From Polytrichum commune (lineage: Eukaryota > Streptophyta > Polytrichopsida > Polytrichales > Polytrichaceae): 64,000 nucleotides of DNA. This document shows positions 45,978-58,724 of the stretch, in pieces; the first letter of the stretch is position 1, and each line of letters opens with the position of its first letter. Under the pieces are notes generated by a model that saw only the letters and a program-made list of their open reading frames with translations, did no database searches and was not told where the DNA came from. Location of the stretch: contig OX485804.1 of NCBI GenBank assembly GCA_950295325.1, positions 27,034,001 through 27,098,000 of the forward strand, written 5' to 3'. Both the position numbers and the translations under genes were made by a program.

Positions 45978-46486
45978 TATCTCACACCAAGCCCAAAGGG
46001 AGTCGATGCACCAAGTCAATTTCAACATGGTTAATTAGATGTTCATTCCAATTTTATGGCCAAGTCACTATGGTTATGTGAACACATTCGCCTTGATATC
46101 CAACATTGCAAGTTAGTGAAGTCACTTATTGATGGTGATGATGGAAAGAGGTTGCCTATTGTAAGGAATAGTATAAAATAAATAAAAGGAACATTAGTGT
46201 CTTTTTACACCGACGTGCGATGCCGTTCACCGGCTCTTATCCCATATTAGTGAGCATTGTGGTCCCATGTGGGATAAAATGGGAACATTCCAAATTAAAA
46301 AGAGAGGCATTTCATCATGCGTGTGATGGTGTTCTTTGGTGCCAAGGCTTGTGGAAGTTGTACTTGCAATGTGATAAATGAACATAGTTTAGTAGACAAA
46401 TATGGTAAAGGTACCTTATTTGGGCATTTAAAGCAAACACCCACACATTGTATGCATGTCAACATAAAATCAATTTTATGTCAATG

Positions 46487-46790
46487 TTATGAGGTGAGTA
46501 ATTCCTCAACATAGATAGGTAAGGTATCAATGACCACAAAAGACAATTTTTGTATCCACTCGTAACTTCCTATGAAAATTTGAAGATGAGAAGCATACAA
46601 ATCTATGATGATTACATACTTAGGTGCCTCAAAATCAATCACCCTCAGTATTCTACAATATGTAAGTGGTTTCACAAGCTTGTTGGCTTGTTGAACCTAT
46701 AAGTGAGTCATATGCTTTAAAACTCCCTTGTGTTGGCAATGGGTACATTTATAAGGAATGGAATATAGATGGTGACCTCAAGTTATATTA
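46487..46790 (-). pseudogene. Possible mobile-element protein remnant, stop-interrupted
   Basis: The minus strand reads YKCTHCQHKGVLKHMTHL, then a stop, then an open stretch with RVIDFEAPKYVIIIDLYASH. The C-x2-C start and the IDF-x5-K-[FY]-V core echo the frame at 14556-15041. Class unknown. Confidence 0.2.
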
Positions 46791-47057
46791 CATGTCTTGT
46801 ATATAACCATCTAAAACCCATTAAAAGTTAAAGTGACATTGTTCAAAGATGTTGTGTTGTATTATTCCAACATTGAAAGCCATAATATATGCATATTCAG
46901 GTGCATCAATTTTGAAACAAGCAAGTCATTTATATTCTTGATGGCTAAAGTAGAAGCGTTGATAATGGACCCTTTAAGCACTTGAGACCTTCAACATGTG
47001 CAAACAAAAATCTAAAAGTGCATAATATTCCATTTTCTATTGAAGATTCTTGATGAG

Positions 47058-47082
47058 TCTCTCTCTCTCTCTCTCTCTCTCT
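47058..47082. repeat. (CT)n microsatellite
   Basis: An uninterrupted run of about 12 units. Confidence 0.9.
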
Positions 47083-47479
47083 TTCTCCCCACCATTGTTA
47101 TAAAGTCAAGCAATGCCTAACATAAAGGAGTAAACATAAACAAGATTTTTATGTAAATGCGCATGAAATAAGATCTATATATACTTAAACCCAACAATGA
47201 ACCTAAAATCAATACTATGTATCACATCCTACATTTAGAAACTTCAAATGTATGATATTTTGACCAATGTAAGTTGATGAAAATGAACATACATAATCAC
47301 CATATGCTTTTGATTCCCCTAGTGCTAACGATAACCATCTCAAGTTGGTTACCCCCCCTATTTGAAGAAGCTTATTCGATAGTGACAAACTTGAATTGGC
47401 CATTTGCCCATTTGCCAATGCTCAAAATGATGGCCAAAAACAATTGTTTAGTGAACAAATTTGCATATGAAGTGGAGTA

Positions 47480-47985
47480 CAATAATCTCCCGCTTAAGTG
47501 CACACTTTGAACTAGAGCCATTGGTGTGCACTTAGTTGGTAGGTGCGTACTTTACTCATATCGCTTTCTAGACCCTCGTATTCGATGAATCGGAATGGAA
47601 AACAGATAAACATGAGGCAACCCGCTTGACCAATATCCAACCTATTGAGACATTGGTTGAATTTGAAAGTGCTACCGACGTCAAAGGCTTTGAAGCTCTA
47701 CATAGCATTGTCCTCGACATTGACGACCAATTGCTTTGCTCTGATGTTGAAACAAAAGTTGGACAAATGTATGATGAACTGCGACGATCGTTTGAGACAT
47801 TTCAACGAAAAGTTAACAAACTAACATTGATTGTCAAGCGAGAAAAATTGCATGTATTCGCCGCAAATGACTTTGCATGACATGTTCAAACAATAAAGTA
47901 TGAACCTTGATTTTTGTCAAAAAAAATTGCGCACTTAACCGGGATGCGTACTTAAACGGGTGTGTACTTAAGCGGGAGATTACTG
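47480..47985 (+). mobile_element. pogo/Tigger-like (Tc1/mariner) remnant, TA-flanked
   Basis: 506 bp. The right end read inward is CAGTAATCTCCCGCTTAAGT, the left end CAATAATCTCCCGCTTAAGT, both followed by ACACAC-type sequence; TA at 47478-47479 and 47986-47987. The CAGT...CCCGCTTAAG end is the pogo/Tigger style. An open frame at 47626-47880 without ATG (VLDIDDQLLCSDVETKVGQM, then a helical KVNKLTLIVKRE segment) sits where the C-terminal end of a transposase would be. I infer, but cannot show, that it is a transposase remnant. Confidence 0.75.
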
Positions 47986-47987
47986 TA

Positions 47988-49311
47988 TTACATGATTGTA
48001 AAGTATAATCAGTAGCTTGGACTCAGCCATCATCACACCACTGGTATGAGGGTTTTTTAAACTACAAATGTCTTAAACAAAACAAAAAACAAACAAACTG
48101 GTCTTTTCGACATGGCCCATTTGAAACATGGTAATTTAAGACCTATCAGAAACACCACATTCTATGTCAAGACAGTTGATATATTATTGATACTACGTAT
48201 TTTGAATAGGTTTGAAAGTTAGTGTGACAATCAGTAGATCATATTGCTTTTTAGGAACACTAATTGAAGGATCACACAGTATTTGAAAAAACTGTCACCA
48301 GTCACCTCTACTTGTATTCTACAACCCACATTCTTCTTCAGATTCTTCTCTGGGGACTTGTTCAGCATTGCTAGGATGCATAGATTGCAATCGTACAAAA
48401 AACTTGCACCCAAAGTATAATGTGTACACCTTGGCTCCATTTGAACCAAAACTTATACTGAAACAGAGTGTCATATTGCAATTGTACTAAAAAACTACAC
48501 TTCCACATATTACAAGTGTGTGAATCTGATGTCATTGTTCATTGTCCAATCCAACATGCAGACATGTCACAACCCACTCTTGCTAATTGCAGCACCACAT
48601 ACAACCGATTTGACAAAATTGTCATTGATGTTGGTGTGAACCTTACGGAGTTGAATTTAACTGGTACAAGTCAAGTTTGTCAACCCAAATTAATAAATTC
48701 AAGCATTTCAGAATTCAAAGCTTTCCGATGGATAGCAGATATGACCAGGCAGCAGATAAAACCAATTCGATAGGGACAGCCCAATTCACTGACAAATCAA
48801 TCAAAATAGGCATCCAAGTATTTCTGGGAGGTGCCAATCACAATCAACAATTGTAATTGACGGCAACTGTTAAACTCCCACACCATCCTAATTGATCAAG
48901 ATGTGGACGCTCTTCATGTCAACTAGAGAGTAACAAATCGACATGATGACCTCCTTAAAGAAGTTCGAAGTGAAACATGGTTACAGCCAAAGAGGATGGA
49001 TCAATATGAAAAACCGAAATTCGGCTCACAGAATCTTTCAATGTGAATGTAACAAGATCAACCCACATGAGGTTCAAAGATTTAAAAGAATTACTGACAA
49101 AATCTACCCTAATCCTGATGAAAAAAACTAACAGATACATTACCCCTTGGCGAGACTAGCCCCCATCTAGCCATACATAGCACCCTCAAAAGACTTTACA
49201 CTTAATTTCACATCAGAATCCAAAATGTAGGAGGATGTAGTACTAATGTTACAGAGTGGTGAAATAACAAATGCTCTAACTTTCATCACCCCACCTCTTG
49301 CTCTTTTATCT
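47988..49311. other. 3' flank of the ORP gene; no gene recognised
   Basis: AT-rich, with unrelated short frames at 48468-48773 and 48943-49131. No repeat boundary was seen. Confidence 0.4.
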
Positions 49312-52300
49312 TCATTCATTAACACCATTTTCTTCTACGGTATCCGGGCCAAAAATATCAGGACAATTCTCCCATCTCCCTTTATCCCGTGCTTCCCAGT
49401 AGCCCCCTGTATACTCAAAAGTGTCTTTGCCTTTCCCTTTCCGGAACCATCGTGGTTGCCACCCTGTCTCCTGAAGGGTCCGTGCCTGATACCACCCCGC
49501 AAAATCCAACATCAATCAGTGAATCACAAGCAAAACTTACCAACTTCTTGAAGAGCTTTGTACGAGACTCAAAAGTCATTATCCACAAGCATATCAGTTA
49601 TCCAATATATTCTGTAATGTCCACACTGAAGGTTAACAAGGGAGAGAATATATGCTCAAATAAACATATTGACACATATAATGATAACCATTCATAACAA
49701 ACTGTACCATGGAAACCACTAACACAAAGTAGGGGAAAAATATGCACAGAAGGGATACAACTACATAGTGTGAAAGACAACAAAATCCCTTACAACATAC
49801 ACCCTCGTCTAGACAAGTATAATCCTTTGACCAGAAAAGACAAAAAGAGATTTCTGCTCCACTCACCCGTCGCTGCTTCTGTTCAAGTCTTAACTTCTCT
49901 GAGTTAGCTGCATCAAATTCGCCACTCTCTAAGTGCCTTTGATCTGGTCTCAATCTTGAATCTGTAGGTGGCAACTTCTCCTGTACAGCAACAATCCCAG
50001 AATAAATAAAACTCAAGGCCTAGTTTATGTGGAAGGGGGTGTAAAAAACCTATTTATAACAGAAACCCATTGGGTTTAAACAAAACAGTTCTGAATTTTT
50101 TCATTCGGCGAGAAGTGGCAGGGTTTTGGAAAGGTAGAAACCTTGAGCCCAGGTGTTAACTCATTCAAAGTTATGGAAAATGCTGTTAGACCATAACGAG
50201 TCATCCTCTCTGGTGGATCAGCACGCCGCCACAACTGAACAGCCTCAGACATGGGGTCGTAGCTCTTGTGCTTCTCGGTAACATCTCCATTCACATAATA
50301 CATTGCTTCATCCCACTTTCCAAAAAGTGTCGCAATTTTCACTCCACTTTTATCATGCACAAAACCTTGAACCTGCTTGCATAAGATACATAATAAGAAT
50401 GCAATTTTCAGCTCATTTAACAATGTTCACGCACCGATAGAATATATTAGCAATATACTAGTTGTCAGTAACAACTCCCTTACCAAGTAACAAACTCCTA
50501 AAGACTCTGAAACCACTGGCATGTTATGTCATGGCATGCAAAGAACTAGAACAAAGCATACCACTTATTTCCTCCTGAGGACGGGGAAAGTACCTGATGA
50601 GGATTTCGATCGATTATTGACTGCTCTTTGAATTTAAGCTTGCAAGAAAGCTCCCTGTTGCCCTGAATGCGCATTGTACCATAATGGTCCACATACAGCT
50701 TGCCTAAGATCAAATTGTAGATTGAGGTTGTCACCTGCACATTTTGTCAACTCATAAGCCAGCCAGAACAAAAGCTCCTAAGCATAAAACACTTCACCAC
50801 ATCCCTTACAAAAGACATAGCTTACACTCCACCATAAACATAGCTTCTTTTTCCATATGATTTGCGCATTCCTTGTAGAACTACGCATAGATGCACCAAA
50901 TGCAAACAAGCAGCTGCAGAAAATAGGTACCTTTGTCCACTGAAACACCTCTCCATCATCAAACTTGAGAGTGAGGGTCCCAACGGGGTCCACTTGAATA
51001 GAGCGACCCCAGAACTTGCTTTTTAAGTTACTGTCCCCCCAGAACTTCCAACCCCTCCCCTCACAATGGCATGCTACAATCATGGGATGATGACTAACCT
51101 GCATAACAAGTACCACAATCATTACTGACCAGCTTGGCTCAATTCACATTTAGGACATGCACAATAATACGAAAGGTGCACTAAAAGTCAATTTGAACAT
51201 TGGAAGAATGCCTCATGCTCTTCATCTCCAACAAAAATCTTGATATTGAAATCTGCTCAATAATTTGCCCTTCAAATATGCAAACTGAGTTATATTGAGA
51301 AATTCCTTTTGGTACATGCCTTTTCAGAAAAGAATCTCAAACCCTTATCAGGGTAATCAGCCTCGTAGGTCTCTCCTAGCAGAGGATTGAAGGGTTTACA
51401 AGTGCGGCCTTCTGTAGATGAGTATCCTGACACTGCAAACGCTCCAACACAAAGAAGCCTCATAAGGCTATTTCCCTGCACAAGACATCTAAATATGAAT
51501 GCAGAACTAATTGGGAATAGAGGGGAAGAAATGTACTCCTCCCAATGAAAGCAGCCAAATCAAAAGGACTAAACACATTCCATACTCCTGAGACAACTAG
51601 ACACACAAAGGCACGCATTTCCAATACCATAATCCAAAATAGAGACCGCACACATATTTTTATTACATCACTTATAAACCCTAACCTACAACTAAGATAA
51701 CTTCAAAAATGATAAAATAATTTATACCAACTTATATCCACTGGTTCTAACTTAGGTGTCAGGCACTTGTCAACAAGAGTTACATGTTCACAAAGATTCC
51801 AAATGCACATAGAACTCACCCTTTTCCCATATTCTGCAGCTCTGTCCAGAAGATAAGAATATTCCACATCCTCAAAGCACCGCTGCAAAGATGATATGGG
51901 CTCATTGAAATACACGGGCAAGCAAACCTTTGTGAGGTCCTTACCAATGTTGTCCTTTATCATAGACCACAGACTGACACTCTTTTCCTTCTCTTTTGGA
52001 TCGGGCAAACATTTCCGGCGCTGCACCTTAGGGTAGTCAAACCCCACAGAATCCATGTGCACTTCACCCTCATGACTATGAGTTGGGGATTCTGAGGCAT
52101 GTCGTGCACTAGCTGAACTCTTCAGAGTTTCTTTTGCTTCAAAGAAAACCTCGTCCTCATCGTCAGTGTCCACATCCACACCACCCTTGTCATTGTCATC
52201 ATCTGACTCAGTATCACTTCCTCCTGGTGCACGAAGGACAAAACATGTATAAGACATTCATGAACGAAGTAACCCAACAACAAGAGAACAGAATCCTATC

Positions 52301-55300
52301 AACGAAAGACCACAAAGCATAGATGCAGCACAAAGCTTATCTCAGACACTTAACTTGCAACCAATCTAGTCCGCTCTGGAGTACCCTCCAAACAGAATAT
52401 GGTACAAAAGGCATAAATTTGAGCAAAGGCCAAGCTTCCTTTTGCAATCACAATCTGATCCATTGAAATACAAAAGCATATTACTCCAAAATAAATATCA
52501 TCAGGTTTAGTCCACACTTATAAGTGAATAATACTCAATCTGTACCAAGGCAGCAGTTCACCACAGCTTGCTTCCAATATTATATACTGATAAAAAAGAA
52601 CTGAATCAAACAAAAAGAAGGCCAGAAATAAGATTTAGAAAGAGATTATATACCATAGTACTTTTTGAGACCATGAATCCCACCTCCACCCGCTTGACTT
52701 TGCATTTCATCCACAACTGTTGTCTCCAACTCAACTTTCTCAGCCTGTGATGAAAAAATCCATATGAAATAAGAAAGGAGAACCTAGGTTGAGGGCACCC
52801 ACCATTAGACTGTTTGATGTCTCCAATCTTCCAAGTAAAGCATTCATTGAAGGTGTGCTTTGGAGGTGGTCATGAATAATATTGAGGGAATATATGAAGT
52901 GCATCAGATGAAATCCTCAGATCCATAATGGTCATAGCTCTCAAAATAAGTGATGGAAAAATCATCCAAATTTCTAAGCCACAGTCCAATATCTGAGCAA
53001 AATGTCCTTTTCCCAAGAGTCAATAATAAAAGTGCAAGCCTCGCTCACTTACAGGTTCAATTTTGCCACTGCCCCACTTACACCAATTGCAATAATTTAC
53101 ATCAGCAACAATCACTGCCAGTACCTCAAGCAAGCGTAATTTTTCAATCAAGGACATGCGACGATTGTCCATATCTTCCAATTGCTCCTTCACCTCCGTG
53201 AACTCTGCCAACATGATCTCCTCACATTCTTTCACCTGATCTTCTTTCAATCCAAACTCAGTAAGTTTTGCCCTCAGCTTATCTGTTGATATTTTAATCT
53301 CCTCTTTAGGAGGCACCAACCCAAGCAGCAATGAACATCGGGGAAACAAGTCTTTGGCAACTTGTAGAACATCCAACCAAGCAGCCCTGTCTGAACTTGA
53401 CTCTGCTCGAAGATGCAAAGTTTTTGTTCCACTGTATATATAGAACCTTCTCTCATCAGACTGACTGGTGCGGAGGGTCGACACCTGCACAGAGATTGAG
53501 AGTGGAGTCATTAGTTGATACTCAGGAATTCAATAGAAGCCAGCACTACCACTTCAATGATTCCTGTCTGGGCTCCACAACAATCTCAGACGAAATACCA
53601 TTAGTGGCCAAAGCAATTTTTCCACACATAAATAGACTGCATAGGCAGTAACGTAAATCCAGAAGACCTTGTCCGCAACCCAGTTTAAATCACAACCGAA
53701 GTCACACAAAATGAGGTTTCCTATACCAAATGGCTGCTACCCTGTGACAAATGAGAATAATCTACATGCCTAGAATCTGGTGAAACAACTATTTCAACAA
53801 TAAACATAAAATGCCTTCCAGTAGACTCTGGATTTAGCTTTACATAGCAATCAATCTGGAAAGACTTGTCGAAAGAAATACAAGGAGAGCACTATGAACC
53901 TCGGACAAATTGGCACTTAGAAACCCTACCCTAAGTCCTAAGTTCATCAACTACCATAAACTGCCTTGAGCCACGACTAGAGCTATTTGAATCCAGAAGA
54001 GCATTCAATACCAATCTATTTCTTCCCAACAAAATCAGGCCCAGAATCCAGTAGATGCTGTAGGAGCACCCACCTAAATTCACAATTCCAGGTTAAGGAG
54101 ATACAATGTACATACACCCAAAAATATATGTGAAACTACCAACGTCAGCAGAGGCGAATTGAAATATCAGTCCCTCGTATCTAATATGGCGTTAACCAGA
54201 TAGCTTTGCAAGACTTCCAGATTGATACAAAGGATCTCCAACCACCCTATAGTTCCCACTCCATTCGAGCTCGATCTTTAAATTCCACAAGCTCACAAAA
54301 GCAACCAAATTATGGTTTTATAATAACCACTAAAGCCCTCTATTCATGTGCATTCAGCAATACCTGGCCCCTTACTGAAGTCCCAAATATCGATGCACCC
54401 AACTTTGCAGACGACGTAGAAAAAGCACAATCGCCACCACACATAAAAATACTCTAAGAATTACAGAGATTGAGGATTCTCTTGCCAACAATCCAGCTCT
54501 GTCCAGATATAGAAAGGGACTTTAGCCCACCCCTTAAGCACCCTCTCTCGCGGCACAATTGCTGAAATTCATATCTCAAATTTCTCAGGCAAACTGAAAA
54601 AAAAGGTATAATCGCCACCACACATGGATAACCCAAAAATTTAGGATTCTCTTCCCAACAATCCAACGCTGTCCAGAAGCTACGGAGGATTTAGCCAATG
54701 CCTCAAGTACCCCCTCTCACAATAGAATCGCTCAACAACAGCTTTGAGATTCAAATTCCTCCCACAACGTGTGCCAAGAAATACCCATAGCCATTTGTAC
54801 TCTCCCTCTCTCTCTCTCGTGTGTGTGTGTGTGTAAGCTGTATATGTACCTTGAGTTGCACAGTACCAGAAGGTTTGCTCAAGGATTTGTCATCGCCATG
54901 GTGGATGTGATGCCCGTGATGGCGCTGCTTCTTCATCAACCTCTTGGTCTCCTCGCCAATCGTCCGAAACCCTTGAAACCGGCCATCATTGATGGTGACC
55001 TTCTCCGGCCCATGCACCTTGTAATAGGAGAGCACGCCGTCCGTGAGCGTGACCCAGCGGGGTCGCCACCCCTTGCCGAAATTCACCCACTTGTACAGAA
55101 TCCCCGCCACATTGTTGGTGGCCCCTTGGGGCGTGGCGTTCCCAGACTTGTCCACCACCTGGAACAGCTCCCCTGAGAAATTGGCCGCCATGCGCATGCC
55201 CCCCTGGATGCCCCCCTCCGGCGTCACCGTGAACACCTTCCCGGATGGAGACCGCGTCGAGTCCACCATCGCATCCATATTCATCCCTACCACATCACCT

Positions 55301-55620
55301 CCTCCCGCACCCTCCCTGTTCTTGTTCAAAATCTTCGTCGCCAGCGGTGGCAACGGCGCCCCTCCCCCTCCCCCCGTCATAGATCGGGCTGAGTTCGCTG
55401 CACTCCCCCCTCCTCCTCCATTACTCATCATCGCACCCGCAGCGTTCGTTGCACTGCTCGCCTTCCCGGATCGCACTGCCTCCTTCTCCCTCCCATTACT
55501 CCCCGCCCCCTCCATCTTACTACTAAACTCCCGCTGCTCCTCGTCCGCCACCGCGTCCCCCTCCACGGGATCGGGCGAGATACAACACAGCACCCGGCCG
55601 CTTCTTCTACTCTCATGCAT
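49312..55620 (-). CDS. Oxysterol-binding-protein-related protein (PH + ORD), 10 exons
   Basis: Exons (minus): 55620-54850, 53484-53125, 52744-52654, 52223-51820, 51475-51320, 51098-50931, 50734-50594, 50372-50142, 49980-49867, 49485-49312; 2610 nt, 869 aa, frame kept throughout. Plant ORP1/2-type lipid exchanger expected to move sterol or PI4P at ER contact sites. The start [16 protein letters not shown] resembles the MH...CCIS N-terminus of plant members. Gly/Ala-rich linker 60-110; PH domain about 172-306, split by the long first intron; coiled coil about 325-385; acidic stretch and FFAT-like VFFEAKE (433-439); ORD about 465-869 with [31 protein letters not shown] and the signature VSHHPM (595-600, His597-598 contact phosphoinositide in the family), and the C-terminal GGYWEAR. 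Intron 5 has a GC donor. Of ordinary length or slightly longer than relatives (about 800). Confidence 0.95.
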
Positions 55621-57221
55621 TCCCTCCCCTCCCCACCTTCACCTCCACCTACTCCACCTCCACCTCCACTCTCCACTCTTCCCCCCACCTCTCTCCCCTC
55701 TCCCTGCGTCACTCCCTCCCCGTACGCCGACGATATCGTTGATGCTGGCCTCCTCCTCCTCCGCCCTACGCATCCTCCTCATTCCGCATCCCTCCCTCGC
55801 GCCTCACACCCCCTCCTCTCCCCTCCTGCTCCTCCCGTCACCCCCGCCTCGCCTCGCCATCCCCGATCCAAACTCAAAACCCTAATCTGCCCCTCCTCCA
55901 AATGCCCCTCTCTCTCTCACTCACTCACACACACACACACTCTCCTCCTGCAAACGGGCGGCAGTGAGTGATGAAGGCGGTTGAGAATGAGGAATCCCCC
56001 CAGCGTGCTCAGGGAGGAGATTGAATTGAGAAAGAGTCAGGGCAAAGAGCGCCCGGCGCATCGATCAGGGGAGGGGTGTGCCTGCCTGCTTGCTTCCTGT
56101 AGTTTTTGTTGCCGCCGCCTCGCTCAGTCCTTTCGTGCGATCTGTGGTGGGGGCAGGCGGGCGAGCGAGCGAGGGAAGAGAGAAGAGAGCGGGACGACCT
56201 GCGCTTCCCCTCCCCTTCCCCTTCCCTTCCCTTCCCTGGCGTGGCGTGGCGTTGCGCTGCCTGCGTGGTTCCGGTGCTGTGTGGGCAACAAGAAGCTTCC
56301 ACCTCCTGCCAAGAACTTTCTATGTATTCATCTACCAATGTGTTGTGGTATATTGTAGGGGCGACTCTACTTCTTAGTACTACTATGCTACTTCCCTTTC
56401 TACTCTCCAATCCCATTGCTTGCTTGCTTGCTTGCTTGCTTGCTCGCTTCATGACGAGTCTGGCATGCACCGCGCGGTTTTTTACGGTTGGGTTTTTCAT
56501 AGTGTTTTTTTTTTAAATCGATCATCTAAGGTCGAGCAAAATATGGTTTTAGGCAGTTTTATTGCATATGAGTTGAGATTATAGGGCAGGGGGCCCACTT
56601 TCCGTCAATGATGGTGTCGATTGTCAAGTGTTGAGTGTTGGAATAAAACCATGGTCTTATTCACGGAAATTGGGTTTTTGGCATTAAAACCAGAAACCCA
56701 ATGTATCGGCCCGAAAAAATTGGGTTTTCCCCACCCTTGACTTCATGAAGGTAAGGATGGCAGGTCTTAAATGCATGGTTTTCTTAATCGGGCCCCTCCA
56801 TATGATTCAGTATGCGGTTCGGTGAGGATCAAAGCGCCCACGACGTCATATGGACCCGTGTTTAATTCAAAGAGATCGGGCTACGTGTCGATATGTTAAT
56901 GACTGCTCAGCATTCAATAGTGAACACACGTCGGGGAGGATCTATGTATCTGGTTGAGGGAGCATGCATCTTCGATAACCATAACTAAAATCATGGGAGG
57001 TGTGGTTTTTGCATTTGTAGATTGGTTGATGCAACAAGAACTTTGGTTGTGTGAACCTGATCACTAGAAGTTGGAGAACATGAAAAACAAACGAAATAGC
57101 ATCCACATGTTTTATTAGGTCTCCTCTTCTTCTTCTTTGATGAGTCATGCTTGTGTTGATGCACAGAATAGTAGGTAATAGGATGGGGTTTGACGGAGGG
57201 GGGGGGATCATCACATCAACT
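55621..57221. other. 5' flank of the ORP gene; CT/GA- and GC-rich, then AT-rich
   Basis: CACACA run at 55926-55941 and CTC-rich DNA to about 55920 make a GA/GT-rich leader on the gene strand. A (TTGC)n run lies at about 56419-56443. Long plus-strand frames (55043-55971, 55981-56516) are Pro/Ser-rich products of composition and lie opposite or beside ORP exon 1. From 56520 on nothing is recognised. Confidence 0.5.
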
Positions 57222-57402
57222 CTCTTCCATCCAACATAAATATTGGACCCCTATAGGTTTGTTGCCGATTCGTCTTAACTAACATCCAACAACGTAATGC
57301 AAGGTCTTCAAAGCTAATTCGAATATCAAATCAACTATAAATAAAAGTAACTTCCTTGTTGCATACTATTTTAGGGCTTTTGTGTTGGATGAATGAGAGG
57401 TA
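57222..57402. mobile_element. Short inverted-repeat element related to 41230-41810 ends
   Basis: Left CTCTTCCATCCAACATAAA..., right (inverted) CTCTCATTCATCCAACACAA. CCCCTATAGGTTTG near the left end matches CCCCTATAAGTTTG near the right end of 41230-41810. Target duplication not resolved. Confidence 0.4.
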
Positions 57403-57806
57403 CGCTTGTATACAAAGAATCCCTATTCCTTGGATTTGTCCTCTACCCCTAGGCAAATGGGCCGAAATTACTTTGACTACAAAGGTTTGGCTGGAGCTGC
57501 ATTGCAATCAACATAATTGTGGCATCAAAGAGTATGCTATAACCTTAAATCCTTGAAAGAAAAAGAAAAAGAAAAACATGCATGTAATATGGATGTTGCT
57601 TGCTTAGTTGATTCGACATCACATACCTTGTTCTGGTTCAATGGAAGTTATTTGAGAAAATTTTGTAGAGGGGCGTAAATTTGAGGGTGGGGGGGGGGGG
57701 GGTCCAACTTTTTATGTTGTATGGACGAGAGGTAGGGTCATGTGTGATAGTTCCCTCTCGCATACATCGAATGCTTGCCTAGGTCGTGAATGAATCCGGG
57801 GAATTA

Positions 57807-58371
57807 AGGTCGCTTCATATTATGGCCGTCCAAGTCGAGAGGCCATGGGATTGAGTGGTCAAACTTTGTTGATAGTCTAAAGAAATGGGCTGAAAACAAC
57901 CAATAAAACATAATAAGCGGAGCCTTCGGCCCAAGCATAGTGTGAAGCCTGCAAAGTCCAAACCCAATTTCCAAACCTTTGGCTATGAACTCCCACGGCC
58001 TCTCAACTTGGACAGTCATAATGTGAAGCCTCCAAAGGCCAAGCCTGAAGTCCAAACTTAAAGGAGCATCCCACTTTACTCCTTGCTTAAAAACAACCCC
58101 TCCAATCTAACAACCAAGATCTTGCCAACGATCGATTTTTTAATGAAAAAAACCGACAACCTCTTGACCATAGTTTGGGTTTCCATTCCCGTCCAACCCA
58201 AACTTCCTTCGAGAGTTTGACACCTTCGTCAAAAAGTTAGCATTTTAACACGGCCTTTCACTTTGGCCTTAGTGTGAAGGGTTGAGAGGCTGAACTCTTG
58301 GTTTCTTGCAATCTGATTGGTGGAAATCAATCGACGGCCTCTCGACCTTCAGCCATAGTGTGAAGCGCCCC
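57807..58371. mobile_element. Harbinger-like MITE, TTA target duplication (family T4, fold-back)
   Basis: 565 bp, TTA at 57804-57806 and 58372-58374. Ends AGGTCGCTTCATATTATGGC and (right, inverted) GGGGCGCTTCACACTATGGC, then TCGAGAGGCC. The same terminal block recurs inverted internally at about 57985-58035 (GGCCTCTCAACTTGGACAGT), so the left 230 bp can fold on itself. Confidence 0.8.
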
Positions 58372-58724
58372 TTAGTTGCGAGGTATTTTCCTAAGAGCAT
58401 CGAAGCAATATAAAGAAGAAGGGTTTGGTTTTTTAGATTTTGAACCAAATGGGGTGGTTTTCCATTGATGATTGAATAGAATACACCTCACATGCACCTC
58501 GTTTTGCAGCGTGGCTTGGGAAATGTGCGATGAGAAAAGAAGAAAACACACGCACAAAAACCTACACATACCGGATGCGAATTATATACTCATGCACTAT
58601 TGCCCTAGCCACACTAACTTACAAGTGCCAACCAGCTTGCCCTCCAATTGTGTTAGTGGGCCCAAGGTAAATTTCACATTTTATAATGAAAATCCCCATG
58701 TCACTCCAACTTCCATGGAAGTTA

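Noticed and set aside
51314-51318. GT donor four bases downstream of the ORP exon-5 end, at GCAT|GT
   Set aside because: Using it would add four bases and break the frame into the VSHHPM exon; the GC donor keeps it.
55043-55971. Plus-strand Pro/Ser-rich ORFs of 280 and 118 codons
   Set aside because: Antisense shadow of the GC-rich ORP exon 1 and of its CT-rich leader; low-complexity, and the ORP frame explains the region.
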